Shown: in pieces, positions 1-7,900 of the stretch
Numbering within the stretch: the first letter of the stretch is position 1
Layout of the letters: the number at the start of each line of letters is the position of its first letter
Assembly (NCBI GenBank): GCA_035551935.1
Contig: DASZMJ010000450.1
Location: forward strand, 1-9,747
DNA length: 9,747 nucleotides
Source of the DNA: DASZMJ01 sp035551935
GTDB lineage: Bacteria; Planctomycetota; Planctomycetia; Isosphaerales; Isosphaeraceae
Direction: 5' to 3'
The notes under the pieces: generated by a model
Database searches by the model: none
The model's input: the letters and a program-made list of their open reading frames with translations, nothing else
What the model was told of the DNA's origin: nothing
Position numbers and translations under genes: made by a program

Positions 1-1
1 G

Positions 2-1381
2 GGGGGCGTGGGGGTCGCCCGGGGGCGCTGGCGAGGGCGGTCGGCGAAGGGGTTGGAGGGGGTGCCGACGGCGGTGGTGCAGCGCACCGATATCGCCGTC
101 ACGCTGCGAGCCGGGGGCAAGGTCGCGAGCCGCCAGGAGACGCGGATCGAGTGCGAGCTGGAGAACGTCCTGGGGGGTCAGCCGGGCCACGGGGCCGGGG
201 CCAACGGCGCCTCGGTCCTGATCTGGATCATCCCCGAGGGGACGGTCGTCCGCCCAGGGGACGTGATCGCCCGGCTCGACGCCAGCGAGTACGAGGACCT
301 CGTCCAGCAGCAGGAGGTCAAGGTCGAGGCCAGCCGCGGGCAGGCCGCCGCCGCCGAGCAGGACCTCAAGACCGCCAAGCTCGCCCTCGTCGAGTTCCGC
401 GACGGCCTCCTGAAGCTCCAGGCCTCGATCCTCAACGGCCAGCTCGTCACCGCCGAGGCCAACGTCGACCGCGCCAGGGACCGCGTCGCCTGGGCCGGGC
501 GGATGGTCGCCAAGAAGTACCTGGCGCCGTCGCAGGCCTTCGACGACGAGCGGGCGCGGGTCCAGGCCGAGACCCAGTTCGAGACGGCCCGCACCCAACT
601 GGAGACCTTCCGCAAGTACACCGGGCCGACGACCCTCCGCTCGCTCGAGGTCGCCGCCGACGTGGCGCGGGCCGAGGCCCAGTTCCAGCGGGGGCGGCTG
701 GTCGAGCAGGAGCTGCAGCTCAAGCGGTTCCGACGCCTGGTCGACCGCTGCACGATCCGGGCGCCGCACGACGGGATGGTCGTCTACGCGACCAAGGGGG
801 ACGGCACGCCGCGGGTCTTCGAGGGGGCGATCGTCCGCCAGCACCAGCGCCTCTTCCTCCTGCCCGACCCGTCGCAGATGGAGGTGCAGGCGCTGCTGAA
901 CGAGACGATCGTCAACCGGGTCCGGCCCGGCATGGCGGCCCTGGTGACCGTCGAGTCGATGCCCGCCGAGCGCCTGGAGGCGCGGGTCGAGGCGATCGCG
1001 CCCCTGGCGCTGACGAGCACCAACCCGTTCTACAACAACGACGTCAAGAACTACATCGGCTACGTCCGGGTGCTGCGGCCGCCGGCCTGGCTCCGGCCGG
1101 GGATGACCGCCGAGGTCGAGATCGTGACCGACCGCCGGCCCAAGGCGCTGGTCGTGCCGCCGGGGGCGGTGGCCTTCGAGGGGGGCCGCGAGTTCTGCTT
1201 CGTGGCCGAGCCCGACGGCGACGGCGTCGAGAAGCGGCCCGTCGCCGTCGAGCCGGCCTCGCCCAACTTCCTCGAGGTGACCGAGGGGCTCAAGGAAGGC
1301 GAGCAGGTCGTCCTCGACCCCGACCACCTCGGCCCCGATGTCGAAGTCAACGACGCACCGGCCTTGGACACCCGACGCTGA
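2..1381 (+). CDS. HlyD/MacA-family efflux periplasmic adaptor subunit (5'-truncated by window edge)
   Basis: This is a membrane-fusion (periplasmic adaptor) protein. Such proteins link an inner-membrane RND or ABC transporter to an outer-membrane channel. The frame is open to the window edge. A GTG at 8 is the first possible start, but no signal peptide or membrane anchor follows it, so the true start is probably upstream. Numbered from that GTG, residues about 20-50 form the first strand region (VPTAVVQRTDIAVTL). Residues 68-95 are the first lipoyl/barrel-sandwich half (IIPEGTVVRPGDVIARLD), and 100-245 are a long charged, Ala/Gln-rich alpha-hairpin. Residues 248-262 are the second lipoyl half (CTIRAPHDGMVVYA), 285-375 the beta-barrel (with MEVQALLNE and WLRPGMTAEVEI), and 380-440 the membrane-proximal domain (LVVPPGAVAFEGG, LKEGEQVV). 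No transporter gene follows, so its partner must lie upstream or elsewhere. The family call is firm; substrate and partner are unknown. Confidence 0.88.
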   Translation, partial: GGVGVARGRWRGRSAKGLEGVPTAVVQRTDIAVTLRAGGKVASRQETRIECELENVLGGQPGHGAGANGASVLIWIIPEGTVVRPGDVIARLDASEYEDLVQQQEVKVEASRGQAAAAEQDLKTAKLALVEFRDGLLKLQASILNGQLVTAEANVDRARDRVAWAGRMVAKKYLAPSQAFDDERARVQAETQFETARTQLETFRKYTGPTTLRSLEVAADVARAEAQFQRGRLVEQELQLKRFRRLVDRCTIRAPHDGMVVYATKGDGTPRVFEGAIVRQHQRLFLLPDPSQMEVQALLNETIVNRVRPGMAALVTVESMPAERLEARVEAIAPLALTSTNPFYNNDVKNYIGYVRVLRPPAWLRPGMTAEVEIVTDRRPKALVVPPGAVAFEGGREFCFVAEPDGDGVEKRPVAVEPASPNFLEVTEGLKEGEQVVLDPDHLGPDVEVNDAPALDTRR

Positions 1382-1428
1382 GCGCGGGGCCGCCCCGGGA
1401 TGACCCCTTCGGAATTCGGAGAAACTTG

Positions 1429-1458
1429 TTGACTTGCGCGGATTCGAGGGCATAGCAT
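1429..1458 (+). promoter_or_regulatory. Putative sigma70-type promoter of the serine protease gene
   Basis: TTGACT (1429-1434, 5 of 6 matches to the -35 consensus) is followed after 18 nt by TAGCAT (1453-1458, 4 of 6 matches to the -10 consensus). Transcription would start near 1465 and leave a leader of about 50 nt before the ATG at 1518. A TTG start codon at 1434 that would extend the protease by 28 residues lies inside this -35 box, which argues against the longer form. The same spacing and a similar TAGNAT -10 recur upstream of the GntR gene. The call rests on sequence resemblance only. Confidence 0.5.
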
Positions 1459-1503
1459 CGCATCGATTTTTGCGTTCATCCCGTCGCGAATCATCTCCCT
1501 CGC

Positions 1504-1510
1504 GGGAGGG
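1504..1510 (+). promoter_or_regulatory. Ribosome binding site fixing the protease start at 1518
   Basis: A purine-rich GGGAGGG ends 7 nt before the ATG at 1518. That is a good Shine-Dalgarno match at normal spacing. It supports this ATG over the in-frame TTG at 1434, and the protein then starts directly with the zinc-ribbon sequence MPIRILCPSC. Confidence 0.65.
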
Positions 1511-1517
1511 CGTTGCC

Positions 1518-3962
1518 ATGCCCATCCGGATCCTCTGCCCGTCCTGTCAGCGCAAGGGCTCGCTCCCGGACAACTTCCCCGGCGGCCGCGTGAAGTGCCC
1601 CGGCTGCGGCGTCGTGTCCGACATCCCCGCCCCCCGGCCGGCGTCGCGGCCGGCGTTCGAGCGATTCGACGACGAGGACATCCCGGCGCCGGCACCGGCC
1701 CCTCGGTCCCGGCCCGCCGCCCCGGCCCGGCCGGTCGCCCCGGCCCGGCCGGTCGCGCCGGCCGCCGCGTCGGCCTATGACGACCTGGACGAGGAGGACG
1801 ACTCCGAGCCGATGCCGGCGCCGCCGCCCCGCAACGCCTTCGCGGGCCGCTCGGCGCGGCCGGCGGCGGCGCCGAGCCGGTCGAACAGCGGCCTGATCCT
1901 CGGCCTGGCCGTCGGCGGCGGCGTGCTCGGGTTCGTCGCGGTCGTCGGCCTGGTCTTCGCCCTGACCCTGTCGAGCCAGCCCAAGCCGGTCGTCCAGGAC
2001 GACGCAACCCCGCCGGCCGAGTTCCACCCGGGGCCCCCGCCCAACGCCGGCCCGGCGTCGCGGCCGCCGGTCGAGGTGACCACCGCGCGGAACTCCAGCG
2101 GCGCGCCGGTGACCACGGTCGGGTCGCCGCTCGACCAGATGCGCGGCCGATTGACCGGCGGCCGCGGCCCCGGCACGCCCCTCGGGGCGCCGACGGCCCC
2201 CGCCGGCCCCGAGACGGCCGACCAGATCACGAAGCGGATGAAGGAGCTGACCGTCTTCATCAAGCTCAAGTACAAGGAAGGCGAGAGCAGCGGCACCGGC
2301 TTCGTCATCGAGGCCAACGGCTCCGACGTCGTGATCGCGACGAATAATCACGTCGTCAACCATCACGAGAACGAGCACGGCGACGACGACGAGGAGGTCA
2401 AGGACCCCAACGGCCCGATGGCGCCGATCACCGTCGTCTTCCGCAGCGGCGAGGGGCCCGCGCGCGAGCAGTCGCTGCCGGGGACGATCCTCGCGACCGA
2501 CGTCGACCGCGACCTGGCCCTGGTCGTCGTCAAGGGGGTCAGGGACGTGCCCCGGCCGCTCGACCTGACCCGGAAGGCCGAGCTGACCGAGCGTCGCAAC
2601 ATCACCGCCTTCGGCTTCCCGTTCGGCCGGATGCTCGACCGCCGGATGAACAACCCGGCCATCACGATCACCGACGGCAAGATCTCCAGCCTCCGCCGCA
2701 ACGAGCGCGGCGACATCGACCGCGTGCAGGTCGACCTGTCGATCGACCCGGGCAACAGCGGCGGGCCGATCATCGACGAGCAGGGGCGGCTGGTCGGCGT
2801 CGCCGTGGCCAAGGTCCGCGAGTCGCACATCGGCTTCGCCGTGCCGCCGGAGGACCTCGACCGCGTCCTCTTCGGCAAGGTCGGCAACCTCCGGCTCGAC
2901 CTCAAGACGATCCAGGGCACGACGGCCGAGCTGAGCCTGAAGCTCGACCTGATCGACCCCAAGGAGCAGGTCCAGACGGTCACCGTCCTGTTCAAGCCGG
3001 TCCCCGGCAAGCAGGACCCCCCCGGGCCGAGCGACCCGGCCGCCTTCCAGGAGATCCCGGGCGCCGACCGCGTCGAGCTGGCCCTGGACCGCTCGAAGCG
3101 CCTCGCCGAGTGCAACCTCCGGGTCAACCTGTCGAGCCAGAACGACCGCCGGGTCTTCCTCCAGTGGCGGTACACGACCCGCTCGGGGCACAACGGCAGC
3201 ACCAACCACATCCCGTTCGACATGCCGACCAGCCCCGGCCCGGTCGGCCGCTCGGGGATCGACCCGAAGCTGGCGAGCCTGCTGAAGAAGGCCGTCGAGT
3301 CGTACAAGCAGCTCGGCGAGCTCATCGACAAGCTCAAGGACTGCAAGATCAAGAAGAGCGAGAAGGAGATCACCATGTCGGTCCCCGGCGGGACCGTGGT
3401 GCACCTCAACAGCGACTACCCCAAGATCAAGTTCAAGACGGCGCCGATGGCCCTGATGGGCGTCAAGGGGGACTTCCTCTGCGCCGTCAAGATCCCCGAC
3501 AAGATCCGGCCCGGGCCCGACCCGGCCAAGAAGAAGGTGCCGTTCTCGTACCAGGGGGCCGGCCTGATCCTCTGGGAGGACGAGCGCAACTACGTGATCC
3601 TCGAGCGCGGCGTCCGCGTCGTCCCCGGCGGCGCCACCCAGTCGCACATCCTCTCGCTCGAGATCTGCAAGGACGGCAAGCCGGTCGGCAACGATATCCA
3701 CATCGATATCCCCGACCAGGAAACCTATCTGATGATCTATCGCGACGAGGGGGACATCCACTGCATGTTCGGCCCCGACGGCCACAACTGGATCGCCTTC
3801 CGGACCCTCTCCGTCGAGTTCTCCGACCGCGTCAAGATCGGCATCTCGGCGACCAACACCTCCAAGAAGGCGTTCTCCCCCCGGTTCACCGACTTCCTCG
3901 TCTTCCAGAAGCCGGCGGACAAGGAGAAGAAGGGCAAGAGCGAGGGCAAGGACGACGAGTGA
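1518..3962 (+). CDS. Membrane-anchored trypsin-like serine protease with N-terminal zinc ribbon and C-terminal DUF1349-like domain
   Basis: This 814-residue protein is built in modules. Residues 1-31 form a zinc ribbon with two CxxC pairs (C7/C10 and C27/C30), resembling the MJ0042-type finger. Residues 32-120 are a Pro/Ala-rich, acidic linker with a duplicated ARPVAP unit. Residues about 125-152 are one hydrophobic transmembrane helix (GLILGLAVGGGVLGFVAVVG), and 155-230 a Pro/Gly-rich spacer. A DegP/trypsin-like protease domain covers about 235-455: His278 (ATNNHVV), Asp332 (DRDLALVVV) and Ser414 (DPGNSGGPII) make a complete triad. Residues 455-565 are beta-rich and unrecognised, and 580-620 are a Lys-rich helix. 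Residues 640-797 resemble DUF1349, a concanavalin-like sandwich (LILWEDERNYVILERG, FGPDGHNWIAF). The tail is Lys/Glu-rich. No PDZ domain is seen. Predicted topology puts the zinc ribbon in the cytoplasm and the protease outside. The gene appears to have its own promoter, and its substrate is unknown. Confidence 0.87.
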   Translation: MPIRILCPSCQRKGSLPDNFPGGRVKCPGCGVVSDIPAPRPASRPAFERFDDEDIPAPAPAPRSRPAAPARPVAPARPVAPAAASAYDDLDEEDDSEPMPAPPPRNAFAGRSARPAAAPSRSNSGLILGLAVGGGVLGFVAVVGLVFALTLSSQPKPVVQDDATPPAEFHPGPPPNAGPASRPPVEVTTARNSSGAPVTTVGSPLDQMRGRLTGGRGPGTPLGAPTAPAGPETADQITKRMKELTVFIKLKYKEGESSGTGFVIEANGSDVVIATNNHVVNHHENEHGDDDEEVKDPNGPMAPITVVFRSGEGPAREQSLPGTILATDVDRDLALVVVKGVRDVPRPLDLTRKAELTERRNITAFGFPFGRMLDRRMNNPAITITDGKISSLRRNERGDIDRVQVDLSIDPGNSGGPIIDEQGRLVGVAVAKVRESHIGFAVPPEDLDRVLFGKVGNLRLDLKTIQGTTAELSLKLDLIDPKEQVQTVTVLFKPVPGKQDPPGPSDPAAFQEIPGADRVELALDRSKRLAECNLRVNLSSQNDRRVFLQWRYTTRSGHNGSTNHIPFDMPTSPGPVGRSGIDPKLASLLKKAVESYKQLGELIDKLKDCKIKKSEKEITMSVPGGTVVHLNSDYPKIKFKTAPMALMGVKGDFLCAVKIPDKIRPGPDPAKKKVPFSYQGAGLILWEDERNYVILERGVRVVPGGATQSHILSLEICKDGKPVGNDIHIDIPDQETYLMIYRDEGDIHCMFGPDGHNWIAFRTLSVEFSDRVKIGISATNTSKKAFSPRFTDFLVFQKPADKEKKGKSEGKDDE

Positions 3963-3964
3963 GG

Positions 3965-3980
3965 CCCCACGCCCGTGGGG
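3965..3980 (+). terminator. Small GC hairpin just after the protease stop, possible weak terminator
   Basis: CCCCAC (3965-3970) pairs with GTGGGG (3975-3980) across a GCCC loop, 2 nt after the TGA of the protease gene. No T-run follows, so it is not a classical intrinsic terminator. Its right side shares three bases with the next, much longer hairpin, so the two structures cannot both form fully. Confidence 0.3.
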
Positions 3981-4040
3981 TCCGCTCTTGCGGGCCGATC
4001 TCCTTGGTGTCTACGGGGATCGGCCCGCAAGAGTGGACCC
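3978..4040. repeat. Long inverted repeat, 23-bp arms with 17-nt loop
   Basis: The arms are 3978-4000 and 4018-4040. The inner 16 bp (CTCTTGCGGGCCGATC at 3985-4000 and its complement at 4018-4033) are perfect. The remaining 7 bp match except at one position, which would be a G-U pair in RNA. The loop is 4001-4017. The repeat lies between the protease stop and the GntR gene. It could be a bidirectional transcription barrier, an mRNA 3'-end stabiliser or a dispersed repetitive element. There is no T-run after the stem. Confidence 0.75.
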
Positions 4041-4043
4041 GAC

Positions 4044-4080
4044 GAATTCTGGAGAATCGGGCCGCGATTCTCCAGAATTC
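4044..4080. repeat. Perfect palindrome, 15-bp arms with 7-nt centre
   Basis: GAATTCTGGAGAATC (4044-4058) is repeated as its exact reverse complement at 4066-4080 around the centre GGGCCGC. It begins 3 nt after the preceding long hairpin and ends 2 nt before the putative -35 box of the GntR gene. By position it could be an operator for the adjacent regulator. By shape it could equally be a hairpin or a mobile palindromic repeat. Its arms are A/T-rich compared with the surrounding sequence. Confidence 0.75.
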
Positions 4081-4082
4081 GC

Positions 4083-4112
4083 TTGCAAGGGGGTCCCGGC
4101 GGGCGGTAGGAT
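4083..4112 (+). promoter_or_regulatory. Putative promoter of the GntR-PSD1-DUF1501 unit
   Basis: TTGCAA (4083-4088) and TAGGAT (4107-4112) are separated by 18 nt, each matching the sigma70 consensus at 4 of 6 positions. Spacing and -10 form match the candidate at 1429-1458. Transcription would begin near 4119. That rules out the in-frame ATG at 4111 as a translation start but allows the ATG at 4129 or the TTG at 4177. The call rests on resemblance and position. Confidence 0.42.
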
Positions 4113-4166
4113 GATCGGGTCGGACCGCATGCCGACCCCGCCGACCCTCCCCCGCCCGCCTTGCCC

Positions 4167-4170
4167 GGAG
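4167..4170 (+). promoter_or_regulatory. Ribosome binding site supporting a TTG start for the GntR gene
   Basis: GGAG ends 6 nt before the TTG at 4177. The alternative in-frame starts, ATG at 4111 and ATG at 4129, have no comparable motif at suitable spacing. This is the reason for choosing the rarer start codon. Confidence 0.45.
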
Positions 4171-4176
4171 CCCGCC

Positions 4177-4911
4177 TTGACCGTCCTGAACGGAGCCGAC
4201 GCCGGCAACGGCACCTTGAAGTGCGACCACGGCCGTCGCCGGCACATGATCGTCGAGTCGCTCCTGAAGGAGATCGTCCAGGGCCACCTGCGGCCGGGCC
4301 AGCACCTGGTCACGCAGGCGTTGGCGCGGCGGTTCGGGGTCAGCCACACGCCGGTCCGCGAGGCCCTGATCGCGTTGGCGGGGGTCGGGCTGGTCGACCT
4401 GCCCCCCAACCGCGGCGCGGTCGTGCGCCGGGTCACTCCCAGGGACATCCGCGAGATCTGCCAGGTCCGCCGGGCCCTGGAATGCGAGGCCGTCCGGCTG
4501 GCCTGCGGCCGGATCGACCCGGCCATCTTGCGCGAGCTGCGCGGGGCGTTGCTCGGCGTCCTGGCCGCCGCCGACTCGGCCGACCCGAGGCTCGTCGAGG
4601 AGGCTCGGGCGCTGGACAGCCGGCTCCACGACCGGATCGCCGCGTCGAGCGGCAACGCCTTCCTGGCCAAGGAACTGGGCCGCCTGAAGACGCTGTTTCG
4701 TACCTTCCGCGACGCCGCCTGGGAGCACGAGGAGGCCCGCAACGACTACGGCCGGCTGGCCGTCGAGGCCCGCGAGCACCTGGCGATCGTCGAGGCGCTC
4801 CTGGCCGGCGACCGCCGCGCCGCCTCGGCCGCCATGACCCGGCACATCCGCTCCGGCGTCCGCTCCTGGAGCCGCGCCCTGCCCGCGACCGCCGCCGCCG
4901 ACCCCGCCTGA
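4177..4911 (+). CDS. GntR-family transcriptional regulator with FCD domain
   Basis: The protein is a DNA-binding regulator of the FadR/FCD subfamily, 244 residues from the TTG at 4177, normal for the family. Residues about 24-85 form the winged helix-turn-helix, with the family signature QALARRFGVSHTPVREALIAL. Residues 93-228 are the all-helical FCD ligand domain. The four residues that usually bind metal are present: D147 and H151 (LDSRLHDRI), H201 (REHLAIVEAL) and H223 (RHIRSG). FCD ligands are commonly small carboxylates or sugar acids; the ligand here is not known. The ATG at 4129 would give a 260-residue form with a Pro-rich extension and cannot be excluded. The frame is open further upstream to 3988, but that stretch lies inside the hairpin region. 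The PSD1 gene starts 27 nt downstream, so co-transcription and control of that gene are likely. The palindrome at 4044-4080 is a candidate operator. Confidence 0.9.
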   Translation: MTVLNGADAGNGTLKCDHGRRRHMIVESLLKEIVQGHLRPGQHLVTQALARRFGVSHTPVREALIALAGVGLVDLPPNRGAVVRRVTPRDIREICQVRRALECEAVRLACGRIDPAILRELRGALLGVLAAADSADPRLVEEARALDSRLHDRIAASSGNAFLAKELGRLKTLFRTFRDAAWEHEEARNDYGRLAVEAREHLAIVEALLAGDRRAASAAMTRHIRSGVRSWSRALPATAAADPA

Positions 4912-4938
4912 ATCGAATCGAGACCGGAGGACGCCCCG

Positions 4939-7900
4939 ATGCGACCGACACCCCCCGACCACCGCCATCCCCGGCCGGCCCTGCTCGCGGCGAGCCTGGC
5001 CCTGGCGTCGCTCCTGGCCCCGGGCCGCGCGTCGGCCGACGACGGGCCGCTCGAGTACAACCGCGACATCCGGCCGATCCTGGCCGAGAACTGCTTCGCC
5101 TGCCACGGGCCCGACAGCGCCGCCCGCAAGGCCGACCTCCGGCTCGACCGCCGCGAGGTCGCCGTCGAGGCCGGCGCCGTCGCCCCCGGCAAGCCGGACG
5201 ACAGCGAGTTGATCGATCGCATCAACTCCGACGACCCCAAGCAGGTCATGCCGCCGAAGAAGACCGGCAAGACGCTGACGGCCGCCGAGAAGGACCGCCT
5301 CCGCCGCTGGATCGCCGCCGGCGCCGAGTACCAGCCGCACTGGTCCCTGATCGCCCCGAAGCGGCCCGAGCCGCCGCCGGTCAAGGACGCCGCCTGGGTC
5401 CGCAACCCGATCGACCGCTTCATCCTCGCCCGGCTCGAGGCCGAGGGGCTCCGACCCGCCCCCGAGGCCGACCGCCGCACCTTGATCCGGCGGCTCAGCC
5501 TCGACCTGGGCGGCCTGCCGCCGACCCCGGAGGAGGTCGAGGCGTTCGTCGACGACGACCGGCCCGACGCCTACGACCGCCTCGTCGACCGCCTGATGGC
5601 CTCCCCCCGCTGGGGCGAGCACCGCGCCCGCTACTGGCTCGACGCCGCCCGATACGCCGACACCCACGGCCTCCACTTCGACAACTTCCGCGAGATGTGG
5701 TCGTACCGCGACTGGGTGATCCACGCCTTCAACAAGAATATGCCCTTCGATCGGTTCACGGTCGAGCAGCTCGCCGGCGACATGCTCCCGGGCGCGACGC
5801 TCGACCAGCGGGTCGCCACCGGCTTCGGCCGCTGCAACATCACGACCAACGAGGGCGGCACGATCCTCGAGGAGAACCTGGTCCTCTACAACCGCGACCG
5901 CACCGAGACCTTCGCGCAGGTCTTCCTCGGCACCACCGCCGGCTGCGCCGTCTGCCACGATCATAAGTTCGATCCGCTCACGCAGAAGGAGTTCTACTCG
6001 CTCGCCGCCTTCTTCAACAACACGACGCACGGCGCCCTCGACGGCAACATCAAGGACACGCCGCCGATCGCCTTCGTCCCCGACCCGCAGGACCGCGGCC
6101 GCTGGGACGGGCTGGCCGCCGAGCTCGCCGGCGTCCGCCAGCAGGTCGAATCCCGACGCGCCTCGGCCCGGCCCGACTTCGACCGCTGGCTCGCGGCGCT
6201 CGCGCCCGACGCGGCCTCGGCGATGACCCCGACGGCCGGCCTCGAGCTCCGCGCCGGCCTCGCCCGACGCGACGCCGACGCGACGGCCGTCGAGCCCGAC
6301 GACCGCCGCGAGGCGCCCCTGGAGGTCGCCCACGCGGGCGACTTCGAGAAGGACCGGCCGTTCTCCTTCGGCGCCTGGGTCAAGGCGATCAAGCCGGGGC
6401 AGGTCGGCGCCGTCGTCTCCCGGATGGACGAGGGGCACGACCACCGCGGCTGGGACCTCTGGGTCGAGAACGGCCGCGTCGCCACCCACATGATCAGCCA
6501 CTGGTCCGACGACGCCTTCAAGGTCTCGGCCGAGCTGGCCCTCAAGGCGGGCGAGTGGACGCATCTCTTCGTCTCTTACGACGGCTCGGGCAAGCCGGCC
6601 GGCGTCAAGATCTTCGTCGACGGCACGCCGCGACCGACGAGGACCGACGTCGACGCGCTCAAGGGCACGATCCGGGCGCAGGTCCCGTTGAAGGTCGGCC
6701 AGCGGAGCGCCGGCGGCAAGCTCAATCAGACGCTCATCCACGACCTCCGCATCTATGATCGCGCCCTGACCGACCAGGAGGTCGAGCGGCTCGTCGGCGG
6801 CGAGCTCGCCGGCGGCCTGCTCGCCAAGGCCGCCGACAAGCGGCCCGCGGCCGAGGTCGACGCCCTCTTCCGATGGTGGCTCGCCGCCATCGACCCGCCC
6901 TCGCGCGGGCTCCGCGAGCGGCTCGCGGCCCTCGAGGTCGAGGAGCGCGCGATCAAGGGCCGGGGGACGGTCGCGCACGTGATGCAGGAGAAGCCGGGCG
7001 AGCCGACGGCCTACGTCCTCTTCCGGGGCGACTACGACAAGCGCCGCGAGCAGGTGAAGGCCGACACGCCCGCGATGCTGCCGCCGTTGCCGACGGACCT
7101 GCCCCACAACCGCCTCGGCCTGGCGCAGTGGCTCCTCCGGCCCGAGAACCCCCTGACGGCCCGCGTGACGGTCAACCGCTTCTGGCAGGAGGTCTTCGGC
7201 GCCGGCCTCGTGCGGTCGACCGGCGACTTCGGCGTCAGCGGCGAATTGCCGTCGCACCCCGAATTGCTCGACTGGCTCGCCGTCGACTTCCGCGAGTCGG
7301 GCTGGGACGTCCAGCGCTTCTTCCGCCAGGTCGTCACCTCGGCGAGCTACCGCCAGGCGGCCACGGCCTCGCCCGAGGCCCTCGAGAAGGACCCGGGCAA
7401 CCGCCTCCTCTCGCGCGGGCCGAGGTTCCGGATAGACGGCGAGATGGTCCGCGACTACGCCCTGGCCGCCAGCGGCCTGCTCGTCGAGAAGGTCGGCGGG
7501 CCGAGCGTCCGGCCGTACCAGCCGCCCGGCATCTGGGAGGCCGTCGCCATGCCCGAGAGCAACACGCGGAATTACAGGCGCGACGACGGCGCCAGCCTCT
7601 ACCGCCGGAGCCTCTACACCTTCTGGAAGCGGGCCGCGCCCCCGGCCACGATGGAGATCTTCAACGCCCCCTCGCGCGAGACCTGCACCGTCCGCCGCGA
7701 GCGCACGAACACCCCGCTCCAGGCCCTCGTCACGTTGAATGACGAGCAGTTCGTCGAGGCCGCCCGGCACCTCGCGCAGGTCGTCCTCCGCCGCGATTGC
7801 GGCCGCGACGACGACCGCATCGCCTTCCTCGCCGCCCGCGTCCTCGGCCGCCCCTTGCGCCCCGAGGAGGCCAAGGTCGTCCGCTCCTCGCTCGACGACC

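Noticed and set aside
1..37. G-tracts at the window start as a G-quadruplex
   Set aside because: Four G-runs are present, but the tracts are interrupted by CCC and lie in an open coding frame. High G content alone explains them.
1385..1397. CGGGG-CCG-CCCCG hairpin after the HlyD-type gene as a terminator
   Set aside because: Only 5 bp with a 3-nt loop and no T-run. In DNA this rich in G and C such short hairpins arise by chance.
1434..1517. 28-residue extension of the protease from a TTG at 1434
   Set aside because: The codon lies inside the likely -35 box. The ATG at 1518 has a good ribosome binding site and starts right at the zinc ribbon.
1721..1755. Tandem 17-bp repeat (period 18) in the protease gene
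   Set aside because: It just encodes the duplicated ARPVAP linker units. Such Pro/Ala linkers commonly vary in repeat number, and nothing suggests a separate element.
1491..3785. A 764-codon open frame on the minus strand opposite the protease
   Set aside because: Same mirror effect of codon bias. It contains no domain or signal and covers the catalytic motifs of the real gene.
3988..4176. N-terminal extension of the GntR gene to the first open codon at 3988
   Set aside because: This stretch lies in the palindromes and the predicted promoter, codes for a Pro-rich non-conserved sequence, and has no ribosome binding site at 3988.
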